From Helicobacter hepaticus ATCC 51449 (GTDB taxonomy: Bacteria; Campylobacterota; Campylobacteria; Campylobacterales; Helicobacteraceae), in assembly GCF_000007905.1 (NCBI RefSeq), contig NC_004917.1:186001-250000 (forward strand): a stretch of 64,000 bases of DNA, written 5' to 3'. The translations under genes were made by a program, and so were the position numbers. This document shows positions 45,618 through 55,060 of the stretch, in pieces. Each line of letters begins with the position of its first letter. Positions within the stretch are counted from its first letter, which is position 1. The notes beneath the pieces are model-generated. The model was given only the letters and a program-made list of their open reading frames with translations, had not been told where the DNA came from and did no database searches.

Positions 45618-48416
45618 TCACTCTGCCTTTACCTCCCCACCTTTAACGACTAATCCTTTAGAATCTATGACTACTTCTACTCCACCAGCTTTAATAACGA
45701 TAGAATCACTTTTGGCTACAATAGAAGTATCGCTCACTTGAATTGTTGCTTCATTATTAGCATTAAGGAGATAATTAGAATCTGCAATCATTGTTATATT
45801 GTCTGCAACCATTACAGCAGCTCTATCAGATTCTAAACTCAAAGATTGAGGAGATGACAAATGAATATTCTCATTAGAATGAATAGCAATTTCACCTTGT
45901 GTTTGAATATTAAACTTTTTCTCAATGCTTATATCGCTGTCCCCCTCCACCACCTCTCTCTTATTCCCCCCTACATTCCTACTCTCATCTTGTTTGATAC
46001 TTGTATTGAGATTCCCCCCTATCTCCACCTCCTTATCCTCTCCTACATATTCACTACTCTTCTTTGCAATCCTTACTTTGTTATCTACTCCTACATTTAA
46101 AGTATGACTTAATCCTACAATGGTATCTTTAGATAAAGCTACATTGGTATTATATTCTCCTCCAATACTTACAATCTTTGCTAAATCTATGGTTTGAGTA
46201 TGAATCTTTTTAATCCTTTCATTATAAGTTCCCTCTACTTGAGATTCTTTATTGTTATGTATGGTTTGGAGAAAGTTATGCTTAATGAGTTCTTCATAAT
46301 CTCTTTGTGCTTGAAGATAGATGTGTTCTTGTTCTTTGAGATTGGAGAGCGTGATTTCATTGAATCCAGATTCTATGAGATTGTGATGAGAGTTTGTATT
46401 CTCTGCTTGCAATGCACTGCTATTATTAAGAGTTCTTGCACTTAAACTTGTTTGATGAGCATTTAAAGGGAGGGGAGGTAAGGCAGGATTACTTGGATTG
46501 TAGAGACTGCCTATAATGATGGGCATATCTATGTCATTATTTAAGTAACTTATTAATACTTCATCTCCCACTCTTGGAGTATGATAAAAACCTGAACTTG
46601 CACTTGCAATAGGAGAGGCTACTCTAAGAAAAGCTGTGTGTGTATTAAGAGTATATAAATCATCTTCTAAATGAGTATTGTTTGAATGTTTGGTATTGTT
46701 TGTATTGGGTGTTGTGTGTATATCATTATCCGTGAGTAAAGCTTGTGCCATAAAGGCATGCAGCCTTACTTTTACCCTGCCAAAGTTATCTGTATAAAGC
46801 GTGTTGCTCTGTTTGATGATACTTGCATTAGCCTCTTTAATATTCTTGGCTTTTATATACTCTTCTCCTACAACTATACCTTGCATAAGAGATGGAGGGT
46901 TTGGTTTGGGCTTGGGTGTAGGCATATAAGATAGGTTTGAAGGCAAGAGAGTAATAAGATTACTATAAGTATCTTTGAACCGAGAGATGTTGCTATCATT
47001 GGCTTGTTGATGAGAGGGTAAAGTATCTGCAAGAATAGATTCGTTTATAAGGGTTTGCTCTAATGCTATGATAGTATATTCATTTATAAACTCTTGCGTT
47101 TTATTATCTTGAATATTATTTCCTAAAAGAGATTTATTTTTAGATTCTATATATAATCTTTGAGCTAAACAGAGTGTATAGATATTGCTTTGAGCGTTCA
47201 TAAGAGCTTGAGTATTGGCAGTATGTTGGGCTTGATTAGAGCAAAGAGACTTTATATTCGCTTGATAGGTAAAACTCACATTGGGTATAAATACACTTTG
47301 CATAGAGGCAGTATAGTTATAAGGATTATTCATATCTTCTTGTGCTAGAGAAGTATCATTTGATGTAGAATGAGTGGCAATATCTGGGGATTGTTTGTCA
47401 ATATATTTTGAATACATATAAGTATTGATTTGAGGATTGTTTGCATCATTGCTGAAGAAGTTAAATTGTTTTGTGTGTATATGATGAGAATGTGTGAGAG
47501 CAAAAATACAGGGTTCATTAAGATTATTATGTGTTTTTACATTAGGATTAAAAGGGACTTTAGTGAGAGGAATAGGAGTATAGGGTGTGTGATGACATAC
47601 ATATAAGGTATCATTGTCTTCATAAAAGTATATACCATTATTATGAGCTAATCGTGTGATGAAATCTAAATCAGATTCTTCATATTGGGTGATAATCTCT
47701 AAAGGATTATCAATTTGGCTAAGAGAAGAAAAATCTATTTGTTTGCATAATTGTGGAGTATAAGCAGTGAGTATATCTTTGAGTATGTCTAAAGGTGTTT
47801 TATCTGTATAGATTCTATTTGCTTTATTGAGTGAAAGTCTTATGAGAGGAGAAGTGAGTGTAAAGGTAAAGAAATGTCTATGGTTTATAGATTTAGGTGT
47901 AGGTATATCTAAGGAAGAGAGTGTCTTTTGTTGAGAAGTATTGGTTATGTCAGTAATAGTGTTGATTGTGTTATTTGTATCTAAGGAAACATTAGATTTA
48001 GAACCTAAATACTCTATATGTGTAATGATACCCTTATATGATTTAATAGGGGTAGAAGTATTACCTAAAGAGATAGAAAGAGCACTATGATAGTTTGTGT
48101 TGCCATAGGGATTAGAAATATATAATAGAGCAAAATTATCTTGCAATAGCTGGAGATTGAAAGGTTGGTCTAATGCAAAAGAATAAGGGGGAGCAGATGA
48201 TGCAAAATCGGTATCTTGGGTATGAGATTGGATTGTGTGTGAGGGAGAGTTTGTTTTACCCAAAGAAGCAAAAGTAGCAGAAAATATATCTGCATAAAAG
48301 GATTCTATAAAACCATTACAAGTAATATGAAAAGGAGACTGCAAACTTTCTCTAATATGGGCTTTGGTGATGGTAAAGGTGATAGAGTTAATATCCAAAG
48401 AAAGAAAAGCACTCAT
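45618..48416 (-). CDS. vgrG: T6SS spike protein VgrG (TssI)
   Basis: 932 residues. Head: FTFTLTSPLIRLSLNKANRI region and the gp27-type block YEESDLDFITRLAHNNGIYFYED near residue 245. Neck: VGEEYIKAKN, FGRVKVRLHAFM and the family signature PRVGDEVLISYLNNDIDMPIIIGSLYNP near 640-665. Tail: long beta-helix with repeated VGGN/IGGNL turns, ending GGVEVVIDSKGLVVKGG. The head contains low-complexity Asn/Thr/His-rich inserts. Its tail is partly duplicated at 41242-42129. It follows hcp and precedes the candidate effector, the standard cargo position. Confidence 0.95.
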   Translation of the reverse strand: MSAFLSLDINSITFTITKAHIRESLQSPFHITCNGFIESFYADIFSATFASLGKTNSPSHTIQSHTQDTDFASSAPPYSFALDQPFNLQLLQDNFALLYISNPYGNTNYHSALSISLGNTSTPIKSYKGIITHIEYLGSKSNVSLDTNNTINTITDITNTSQQKTLSSLDIPTPKSINHRHFFTFTLTSPLIRLSLNKANRIYTDKTPLDILKDILTAYTPQLCKQIDFSSLSQIDNPLEIITQYEESDLDFITRLAHNNGIYFYEDNDTLYVCHHTPYTPIPLTKVPFNPNVKTHNNLNEPCIFALTHSHHIHTKQFNFFSNDANNPQINTYMYSKYIDKQSPDIATHSTSNDTSLAQEDMNNPYNYTASMQSVFIPNVSFTYQANIKSLCSNQAQHTANTQALMNAQSNIYTLCLAQRLYIESKNKSLLGNNIQDNKTQEFINEYTIIALEQTLINESILADTLPSHQQANDSNISRFKDTYSNLITLLPSNLSYMPTPKPKPNPPSLMQGIVVGEEYIKAKNIKEANASIIKQSNTLYTDNFGRVKVRLHAFMAQALLTDNDIHTTPNTNNTKHSNNTHLEDDLYTLNTHTAFLRVASPIASASSGFYHTPRVGDEVLISYLNNDIDMPIIIGSLYNPSNPALPPLPLNAHQTSLSARTLNNSSALQAENTNSHHNLIESGFNEITLSNLKEQEHIYLQAQRDYEELIKHNFLQTIHNNKESQVEGTYNERIKKIHTQTIDLAKIVSIGGEYNTNVALSKDTIVGLSHTLNVGVDNKVRIAKKSSEYVGEDKEVEIGGNLNTSIKQDESRNVGGNKREVVEGDSDISIEKKFNIQTQGEIAIHSNENIHLSSPQSLSLESDRAAVMVADNITMIADSNYLLNANNEATIQVSDTSIVAKSDSIVIKAGGVEVVIDSKGLVVKGGEVKAE
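45958..46478 (-). repeat. 521-bp vgrG direct repeat, copy 2
   Basis: The copy inside full-length vgrG. Its right edge is at the codons for PPLPLNAH, exactly where the fragment copy begins to match. Confidence 0.88.
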
Positions 48417-48542
48417 AAAACTATCCTTTAGGGGTATTTTTGTAAAAAAAGAGGCTCATCTCACTATCTCACAAAGCATCCCGTTTTTTACTACAACTTT
48501 AAGGGTATGTAAAAAAGTTTTTTTAAGGCAGATATGAAGAAA

Positions 48543-49052
48543 TTAAGCATTTCTCCAGTCATCACTTCCGCTCGTTCCTGCAACAACATGTTCCCAAATA
48601 ATTTTTCGATAATTAAGAGAAACCCTAAAGAGCTCAGTTTTGTTATTATTGCTTGTATCTTGTGCATTTGGCATAATAAGGTCTATGTCTGTAATAATAG
48701 CATCTTCTAATTTTGTAGTGAAGTAATGTTCTGCTCCACCACCTATTGATGTCCTAAACCAATGTACTTCTACATTGTTTAATCTTTCACCCTTTGTGAG
48801 GGCATTGTAAAGTAAAGGAACAGCTTTATTGAGAGAACAGGTAAAAATAAAGGGTCTATGCACCCTTTGACCTGATGGTTGTCCGCTTTGTGTATCTGTG
48901 GGAACAGTTACAATATGAGAAATCTCTTGAGCCATAATTTCATCTTCGTGTCCTGCTTGGTAACGATTACCTATGCTCTCTTGCGTAGAAGCCCCACTAG
49001 AAATAAGTCCTTGTGTAACACCTTCAATTTTAATATATGCTGGCTGCGCCAT
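48543..49052 (-). CDS. hcp: T6SS tube protein Hcp (TssD)
   Basis: 169 residues from the ATG at 49052; the frame runs upstream to 49118 without support. MAQPAYIKIEGVTQGLIS and the later HRPFIFTCSLNKAVPLLYNAL plus WFRTSIGGGAEHYFTTKLEDA blocks are typical of Hcp. It stacks as hexamers to form the inner tube and is secreted. It sits between tssG and vgrG with gaps on both sides, which would allow its own high expression. Confidence 0.95.
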   Translation of the reverse strand: MAQPAYIKIEGVTQGLISSGASTQESIGNRYQAGHEDEIMAQEISHIVTVPTDTQSGQPSGQRVHRPFIFTCSLNKAVPLLYNALTKGERLNNVEVHWFRTSIGGGAEHYFTTKLEDAIITDIDLIMPNAQDTSNNNKTELFRVSLNYRKIIWEHVVAGTSGSDDWRNA

Positions 49053-49093
49053 AGTAATCCTTTCTGTGAGTTTTATCCATATAAAAGCGAAGT

Positions 49094-49099
49094 ATTCTA
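49094..49099 (-). promoter_or_regulatory. candidate -10 element upstream of hcp
   Basis: TAGAAT preceded by TGTG, 42 bases before the hcp ATG, in the 96-base gap after tssG. It would allow Hcp to be made at higher levels than the baseplate proteins. Confidence 0.4.
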
Positions 49100-49148
49100 C
49101 ACAAAAAAATAAAATCAATAATTAAGTTTTATAAAAATATAAATATTT

Positions 49149-50144
49149 TTACTCACATAGTGTCATTAACATACTACATTGTGCAAAATTCGCCTTTTTT
49201 TTATTTAATAATAACCCAAAACCAAGAGTAGCCCTCGCAATATCGCCGAGCCTAAAATCCATTTTGGGGTTATATTGCATATCTAAACGAACATCAATGG
49301 CAAATTCATTGTTGGTGAGAAAAATTACACTCTCTCTAAGTTTATTGTGTTGCTTATGATGTGGAAAATAATCTAGGGCTTCCTGATAATGCAAATCCTT
49401 GATGCGGAGTAATATTTTATTTTGATAGGAATATATTGTGCTACCTAGTAGAAAACTTTTGCCAAGAGTAACATTTTTAAATCCTAAACTATTCTGTTGA
49501 TTCTTATTGATACGAATGGCTTGTGGAATATTCTCGACAATAGAAATTCTATCGTGCAAATGAAAATTATGTGCCAAAATTTTCTCAATATAAGCTTTTG
49601 GTCTCCTTAGGCTTAAAATAAGAGGTGCAAATGGAAGATATGCCTTTGCACTTGTTGTATCACTAAAACCTAAAAGTTTCAACAATACAAAAGAAATTCT
49701 ATCGCTAAAATCTGTCTCAAATGAGCGATGATAACCTCTAAGTGATATGCTATCATAAAATAGCCATAAGAGATAATTATTAAAAAAATCAAAAAAAAGA
49801 CTAAAGCCTTCGCCATCATCTTCATTTTTTGCAAAATTATCAAGCATATAATAAGGCAGAGGTGAAGATTGCCCTAGCAATCCAAAAAAATAGCTAAAGA
49901 CTTCCACGAAAGATTCAGTATGCATTTTGGAAGATATATTTTGAGGTAATTTTTCCATAGCTTTTACAGATGAAGCCTCAAGTGGAAGCATATCTTTCGA
50001 CTCTAAATCTGCCATACCATGATATTGTAATATATCAACTTCTTTATACGCATGTCCCAAACTCCTAGCACTACGTAAAAAGATTTGCTCCCTATTCAAA
50101 GAAACCAAGAGCATTTTTATTAGCCGATAAAAAGTAAAATTCAT
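49149..50144 (-). CDS. tssG: T6SS baseplate protein TssG
   Basis: 331 residues of the TssG/ImpH/VasB family: VEVFSYFFGLLGQSSPLPYYMLD (the FFGL.GP.G.LP-type motif) near residues 80-105 and DFFNNYLLWLFYDSI after it. LGFGLLLNKKKANF lies near the end. It starts inside the tssF stop codon (ATGA), so TssF and TssG are coupled, matching their baseplate wedge complex. Confidence 0.9.
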   Translation of the reverse strand: MNFTFYRLIKMLLVSLNREQIFLRSARSLGHAYKEVDILQYHGMADLESKDMLPLEASSVKAMEKLPQNISSKMHTESFVEVFSYFFGLLGQSSPLPYYMLDNFAKNEDDGEGFSLFFDFFNNYLLWLFYDSISLRGYHRSFETDFSDRISFVLLKLLGFSDTTSAKAYLPFAPLILSLRRPKAYIEKILAHNFHLHDRISIVENIPQAIRINKNQQNSLGFKNVTLGKSFLLGSTIYSYQNKILLRIKDLHYQEALDYFPHHKQHNKLRESVIFLTNNEFAIDVRLDMQYNPKMDFRLGDIARATLGFGLLLNKKKANFAQCSMLMTLCE

Positions 50145-51856
50145 AATAATGCCTTATTGCCATAGATGATAGAATAGCTAAAAGATGTATTACTTGTTGT
50201 ACAGCACAAGGATACCTCGCAAAAAGAATTGATACTAACAAAAGAAGAAAAAAAGTGTGCAAGCACTAAGCCTATCTTATATGCCTCACCTAAACAATAA
50301 AACTTTGAATCATCAATATATAGGGTAATTTGCATACCTCTTAATGTAATAAATCCATTGACATTATAAGCAGGCTTGGATTCTATCTTTTGTAAGGATT
50401 CACTTATTATTTCGTAAAGATTTTTTGGTTTATCAATATTAAAGCTGTATGTATGCAACAATGCTAAGAAGCTCTCTTTATGCGTTATACTTTGATAATT
50501 AAAAGAAAGGGTAGCGATAAAATCCCACAATGTAGCATTATCAATACTTCTATGTTGCGATTTTGTAGGTAACATAAGATTACGTGTAAGGACATCTTGA
50601 TATCCTACAATCTCATTGATTGAGCCTATCTGCAAACCATTTGGAAGATTGTTGTTGCTACATAAAACATCAATGGAAAGTGTTTCTCTGCGAGATTGAT
50701 TACTATAAATACTAATTTCTTTATAATGCTCTCCATTTGCATCTTGCTTATTTGAAATAGCATAAAAATCATTTCCCTTATCTACAAATTCAAATCGCTC
50801 AAAACTATTGTAATTTTTTAATATCCGTCTTCCTGAGTCGCTATTATGAGCCTTAACTTTCAATACCTGTATCACAGAATATGCGTTAAGATGCGCCCTA
50901 TCGATAAATATTCTATACCCATTTCGTGTATGGTCAGTAAGAATCGGCTCTGTCTGGGTAGAAAAAAGATTAACAATGGGCGTGCTAAATAGCGAAAACT
51001 GATTGGCTTTTGGAAGGGTATCTTTAGGCAATTCTTTTTTGAAAATAAATTTAAAAGTCATCTTTTCACTTTGACATTCTTTTAGTATTTCTAGATTTTT
51101 TATTCTCACAAATGCAAATTTTTCTGGCAAAAAAAGCAATTCTTGTAAAAGTGTAAAAGCACTAAAGCCTACATCGCCATTACTAAACATACTCTCATTT
51201 TTGTCAAAACCCGTAGTCTCTAAAGAATCACAAGGAATCTTAAAAGATGTGAGAGTATCAGCACAGACAATAACAATTTCTTGCAAATAACATAAAAGCC
51301 ATAAAAGTAATGTATTGGCACTATAAACCTCACTGCCAAGATAAATCTGTAAAAAATGAATATCCATATCTGCTATTTTAAAAAATTTGTTTGTGCTTAC
51401 AATATCAAGGCAAAATACACTCTGCTTCCCTTCGTTAGTAAGCGACATATCGCTTATTTTAAGAGGATGCAGACAAACATCATAGATAGTTTTAAATTCA
51501 CATTGCACTTGATTTATTGGAGTAGATTTAAGACTTGTATGTCTAGGAATAAAAACCTTGCATTCTTTGCTTTCTGGCTTAAGTGCAAAGTCCTGTATGC
51601 ACATTGATGGCAACGAGTTTGTGTAATTGGGTGCAAGAATGTTAATCAAAGATTCTGCAATCAGGGGAATATTGCCATCAAGCTCTTCGTGAATCTTAGA
51701 TGTTAATAACGCTAAAGATTCTATAATACGTTCCACATCTGGATCATTACTATTGTGGGATAAAAATGGGGCAAGTTTGGGATATTTATTAACAAAAATT
51801 TCCCTCATTTTATGCAAATAATCAAGCTCTTTACGGAAATAATGAATATTTTTCAC
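50141..51856 (-). CDS. tssF: T6SS baseplate protein TssF
   Basis: 571 residues of the TssF/ImpG/VasA family. N-terminal YFRKELDYLHKMREIFVNKYPKLAPFL and DPDVERIIESLALLTSKIHEELD are the hallmark start. RSIDNATLWDFIATLSFNYQSI lies in the C-terminal third. It forms the wedge with TssE, TssG and TssK around the VgrG spike. It lies about 70 bases after tssE. Confidence 0.92.
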   Translation of the reverse strand: MKNIHYFRKELDYLHKMREIFVNKYPKLAPFLSHNSNDPDVERIIESLALLTSKIHEELDGNIPLIAESLINILAPNYTNSLPSMCIQDFALKPESKECKVFIPRHTSLKSTPINQVQCEFKTIYDVCLHPLKISDMSLTNEGKQSVFCLDIVSTNKFFKIADMDIHFLQIYLGSEVYSANTLLLWLLCYLQEIVIVCADTLTSFKIPCDSLETTGFDKNESMFSNGDVGFSAFTLLQELLFLPEKFAFVRIKNLEILKECQSEKMTFKFIFKKELPKDTLPKANQFSLFSTPIVNLFSTQTEPILTDHTRNGYRIFIDRAHLNAYSVIQVLKVKAHNSDSGRRILKNYNSFERFEFVDKGNDFYAISNKQDANGEHYKEISIYSNQSRRETLSIDVLCSNNNLPNGLQIGSINEIVGYQDVLTRNLMLPTKSQHRSIDNATLWDFIATLSFNYQSITHKESFLALLHTYSFNIDKPKNLYEIISESLQKIESKPAYNVNGFITLRGMQITLYIDDSKFYCLGEAYKIGLVLAHFFSSFVSINSFCEVSLCCTTSNTSFSYSIIYGNKALL

Positions 51857-51925
51857 TTATCTGCCCTTTTCTACTTTAATCAAATACTTTTTTGGGGTTT
51901 CCTAAAACTATCTCAAGCAAACCGC

Positions 51926-52315
51926 TTACATTACATCACAATAGCGATTATTTTTAAAGACAATTTGTATATTAAAATCATCTAACAAGTCACCCCCAAC
52001 ATGACGCATTCGCATAAAAAAACTTATTTGCCAAGGAGCAAAGCTTTCATCATATTCTATGTTTAGAATCTTTGCCCTTATTTCATAAGTATTTATAAGA
52101 TGGTAGATTTTTTCTGACATAAGCAGGGCGAGATTTTTTGTATTTATATCCAAATCTTCCAACGATAAGTCTGCAAAATTCATAAGACTTATACCCTCAT
52201 TTTTAGTATTCATGAGGATTGAAATATGATCTTTTATCGTTTTGGTTCTATCTTCAAAATAAGCAGAATCTACATAAGGATGCAGTTGAGAAATAATTTT
52301 ATTTACAAAAGACAT
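51926..52315 (-). CDS. tssE: T6SS baseplate protein TssE (gp25-like)
   Basis: 129 residues with the GPW/gp25 fold: NKIISQLHPY at the start, DHISILMNTKNEGISLMNFADLSLED (usually LLNTR.G...DYGLPD) in the first half, and ILNIEYDESFAPWQISFFM. The family's usual Asp-Tyr-Gly turn is replaced by NFADLS. Short but full length. It follows tssC by 3 bases. Confidence 0.85.
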   Translation of the reverse strand: MSFVNKIISQLHPYVDSAYFEDRTKTIKDHISILMNTKNEGISLMNFADLSLEDLDINTKNLALLMSEKIYHLINTYEIRAKILNIEYDESFAPWQISFFMRMRHVGGDLLDDFNIQIVFKNNRYCDVM

Positions 52316-52318
52316 AAT

Positions 52319-53791
52319 TTATTCTCTGTCAAGTTTCCCCACCAAAGAAAGTTCAAAGTTTGCTCCCATAAATTTAAAGTGGGGTCGTACATTTAAATTT
52401 ATTCTATACCAACCTGCTTCCCCTTCTATCTCGCTTACAAGAACTTTGGCGCCTCTAAATGGTCGCCTACTTCGAACCTCTGCGGGAGGATTCTCTTGAT
52501 CTGAAACATATTGCCTCATCCACTCATTTAAGCCATTCTCTATATCTGCTCTTTCTTTCCAGCTCCCAATTTCTTCTCTTTGCAATACCTTAAGATAATG
52601 AGCAAGGCGAGAAACTAAAAATATATAGGGTAACTGCGTACCAAGCCTATAATTTGTCTCTGCCTCTTTTCCTTCAGGCGTATTTGGAAAAATTTTTGGC
52701 TTTAATGCGGCATTTGCGGAGAAAAATACTGCATTATTGCTATCACGTCGCAACGTAAAGGCTATGAAGCCAGATTCTGCAAGCTCATACTCACATCTAT
52801 CTGTGATAAGCACCTCCGTTGGTATCTTAGATTGCGTAGTGCCAAAGCTTTCATAAATATAAGTAGGCAAATCTTTTACAGCACCGCCAGCCTTAGGTCC
52901 TATAATATTTCCACACCAGCGATAATTTGCAAAACTATCAGTCAATCGCGTAGCAAAAGCATAAATAGTATTTCCCCATAGCAAGTGATTATGCGAGTTA
53001 TGCACATTTTCCTTGTAATTAAATTTCTTTATAGGATTTTCTTGTGGCTCATAAGGAGATCGAGTAAGAAAACGTGTAACCAATAAACCAGCATACTTAG
53101 AATCTTCATTTTCCCTAAAGGTGCGCCATTTTACATATTGCGGACCCTCTAAAAGTGCTTTTAAATCCTGTATCTTGGGAAGTTCCGCATAATTATCAAG
53201 CCCAAAAAAACCAGCACTCATAGAAGTTAAAAATGGAGCATGGCTCATAGCCGCAATAGAAGACATCTTAGAAAGAAAATTCATATCAGGCGTAGAAGCA
53301 TTCAAGGCATAATCACCCAGAATTGCACCTACAGGCTCGCCACCAAATTGTCCATATTCAGAAGAATAAATACGTTTATATAATGTAGCTGTTGTAATAT
53401 CTGGATTTGCCTCAAAATCCTCTAAAGCCTCTTGTTTAGTTACATCAAACAAATTAATTTTTATATTTTCTTGAAAATTAGTGCGTTCTACTAAAAAATA
53501 TAAACCTCTCCATGTAGATTCTAATTGCTGAATCTGTTCGTTGTGTAATATCTCGTCCATTTGACGTGAGATAATATCATCAATATGCGCTATCATTTCA
53601 TCAAGCGTGTATTTGTTGATTTTATTTTCTGCACTATCAGTTTTGACTATTTCTGTGATAAATTCCACCACACCCATTTTGGCAATATTATAACTTTCAT
53701 CTTCCTTTGAATATCTACTTGTCTGCATTATACTATCAATGATAGATAGCTCTTTTATTGAAGTTTGTGTATTTGCTGATGCACCACTCAT
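52319..53791 (-). CDS. tssC: T6SS contractile sheath large subunit TssC
   Basis: 490 residues starting at 53791 (AGGAGA before the ATG; an upstream in-frame start at 53842 is unsupported and overlaps tssB). VipB/ImpC blocks: QLESTWRGLYFLVERT, GEPVGAILGDYALNAS, AHAPFL-like SHAPFLTSMSAGFFGLD, LVTRFLTRSPYEPQENP and ENGLNEWMRQYVSDQENPP. It builds the sheath with TssB, whose gene is directly upstream. Confidence 0.96.
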   Translation of the reverse strand: MSGASANTQTSIKELSIIDSIMQTSRYSKEDESYNIAKMGVVEFITEIVKTDSAENKINKYTLDEMIAHIDDIISRQMDEILHNEQIQQLESTWRGLYFLVERTNFQENIKINLFDVTKQEALEDFEANPDITTATLYKRIYSSEYGQFGGEPVGAILGDYALNASTPDMNFLSKMSSIAAMSHAPFLTSMSAGFFGLDNYAELPKIQDLKALLEGPQYVKWRTFRENEDSKYAGLLVTRFLTRSPYEPQENPIKKFNYKENVHNSHNHLLWGNTIYAFATRLTDSFANYRWCGNIIGPKAGGAVKDLPTYIYESFGTTQSKIPTEVLITDRCEYELAESGFIAFTLRRDSNNAVFFSANAALKPKIFPNTPEGKEAETNYRLGTQLPYIFLVSRLAHYLKVLQREEIGSWKERADIENGLNEWMRQYVSDQENPPAEVRSRRPFRGAKVLVSEIEGEAGWYRINLNVRPHFKFMGANFELSLVGKLDRE

Positions 53792-53838
53792 AAGTAATCT
53801 CCTTAATCGATTATCATGAACTTTTCCTTCAATGATAA

Positions 53839-54336
53839 TCACTTTTTATTTTCATCTGTAGATTGATTCTCTTTAATCTCTAGCAAAAGCTTCTCTTTTG
53901 TATCTTTATCCTTGAGGGCTTCCAAGAGTGCTTTTCTAAAATCTGGAATATTGCCCATTGGTCCCTTCAATGCTACAAGGGCTTCACGTAGTTGAAGCAA
54001 TTTGTTTAGCTCTGGCACTTGAGTAGCAATACTGTCTGGTGAAAAATCACCCAACCCTTCAAACTTAAGATTTACAGATAATTCATCTGCATCTTGCTTG
54101 AGAACATTTTTTACACTTACATGTGTGCCTATATTCATTTTTTGCATTACTTGATTAAAATTGTGTTTATTAATAGACACAACCTCTCGTTCATCAAACG
54201 GCACATCATTGCCTCCTGTAAAATTACCCATAACCATTAGCTTCAAAGGAAGCTCTACATCAGGATTCTGCCCATTTGTCTTTGAACGATATGTGATATT
54301 TATCCGCTCTTTTGGCGGAGTAGAATTTTCTGCCAT
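53839..54336 (-). CDS. tssB: T6SS contractile sheath small subunit TssB
   Basis: 165 residues of the VipA/ImpB family: RINITYRSKTNGQNPDVELPLKLMVMGNF near the start, ERE-type DEREVVSINKHNFNQVMQKMN, and FEGLGDFSPDSIATQVPELNKLLQLREAL. First gene of the minus-strand T6SS arm, divergent from tssJ across 187 bases. Confidence 0.95.
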   Translation of the reverse strand: MAENSTPPKERINITYRSKTNGQNPDVELPLKLMVMGNFTGGNDVPFDEREVVSINKHNFNQVMQKMNIGTHVSVKNVLKQDADELSVNLKFEGLGDFSPDSIATQVPELNKLLQLREALVALKGPMGNIPDFRKALLEALKDKDTKEKLLLEIKENQSTDENKK

Positions 54337-54425
54337 AGTATATCCTTAGACTGCCGTTGTTTTAGCTACCCAACAAGCATAACAATAACCTTTAGTATTT
54401 GATAGATAGCTAAAAGGTAAATCTC

Positions 54426-54431
54426 ATTGTA
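54426..54431 (-). promoter_or_regulatory. candidate -10 element for the tssB arm
   Basis: TACAAT preceded by TGC on the minus strand, about 90 bases before the tssB ATG. Confidence 0.4.
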
Positions 54432-54464
54432 GCAAAATTAAACAAATTTAAATATTAATCTAAG

Positions 54465-54470
54465 TATAAT
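54465..54470 (+). promoter_or_regulatory. candidate -10 element for the tssJ arm
   Basis: Perfect TATAAT in the divergent region, 54 bases before the tssJ start. Confidence 0.45.
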
Positions 54471-54523
54471 CGTGTAAACTTTAAAATCAATACAAGAAAG
54501 AAGTTCAGATTTAGAGGTCTTTA

Positions 54524-55060
54524 ATGCGATATATCCAGCTTTATATTTCCTTTTGCATTCTCGCTTGCTTTATGGGGCTAGCTATTAGTGGGTGCAGCTC
54601 ACCTGTTAAGATACAGGCTTTCAATCAGGCAGATTCTAACCTTAATAATCGTGGCGATAATGTGCCTGTTACGCTCATTATTTATCAGCTCAAGGATATT
54701 AGTAAATTCAAGCAATCTTCCATACAAGATTTAAGCACACGTGGAAATGTTGTCCTTGGAAGGGACATTGTAGATTTTATCAAGGTGCAAGTGCCGCCAA
54801 ATGAAATTGACGTGCCTGTTGCAGAATTTGCAAAAAAAGAGGGTAAATATATCGGCGTGTTAGCTCTTTTTGCCAATCCGCAGGATAAAAAACAAAAATT
54901 CTATAAAAAGCTGAATCGTGTCTTTTCAAACAAAATCGAGCTTAATATTGCCACTGAAGGCATTATGCAACACAAAAAAAGTAAGCAAAGTCAAGGTAAA
55001 GATACAAAGGCTGATGGCACTGCTGGAGAAAACAATATAAAGGATTTGTTCAATGAATAG
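54524..55060 (+). CDS. tssJ: T6SS outer-membrane lipoprotein TssJ
   Basis: 178 residues. Lipoprotein signal with lipobox ISGC, lipidated Cys at residue 24, followed by SSPVKIQ. The mature part follows the SciN/TssJ transthyretin-like fold: VTLIIYQLKDISKFKQSS, then VGRDIVDF-like LGRDIVDFIKVQVPPNE and KYIGVLALFANP. A Lys/Gln-rich tail of about 30 residues follows. It anchors the TssM-TssL membrane complex to the outer membrane. It overlaps tssK by 8 bases. Confidence 0.9.
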   Translation: MRYIQLYISFCILACFMGLAISGCSSPVKIQAFNQADSNLNNRGDNVPVTLIIYQLKDISKFKQSSIQDLSTRGNVVLGRDIVDFIKVQVPPNEIDVPVAEFAKKEGKYIGVLALFANPQDKKQKFYKKLNRVFSNKIELNIATEGIMQHKKSKQSQGKDTKADGTAGENNIKDLFNE

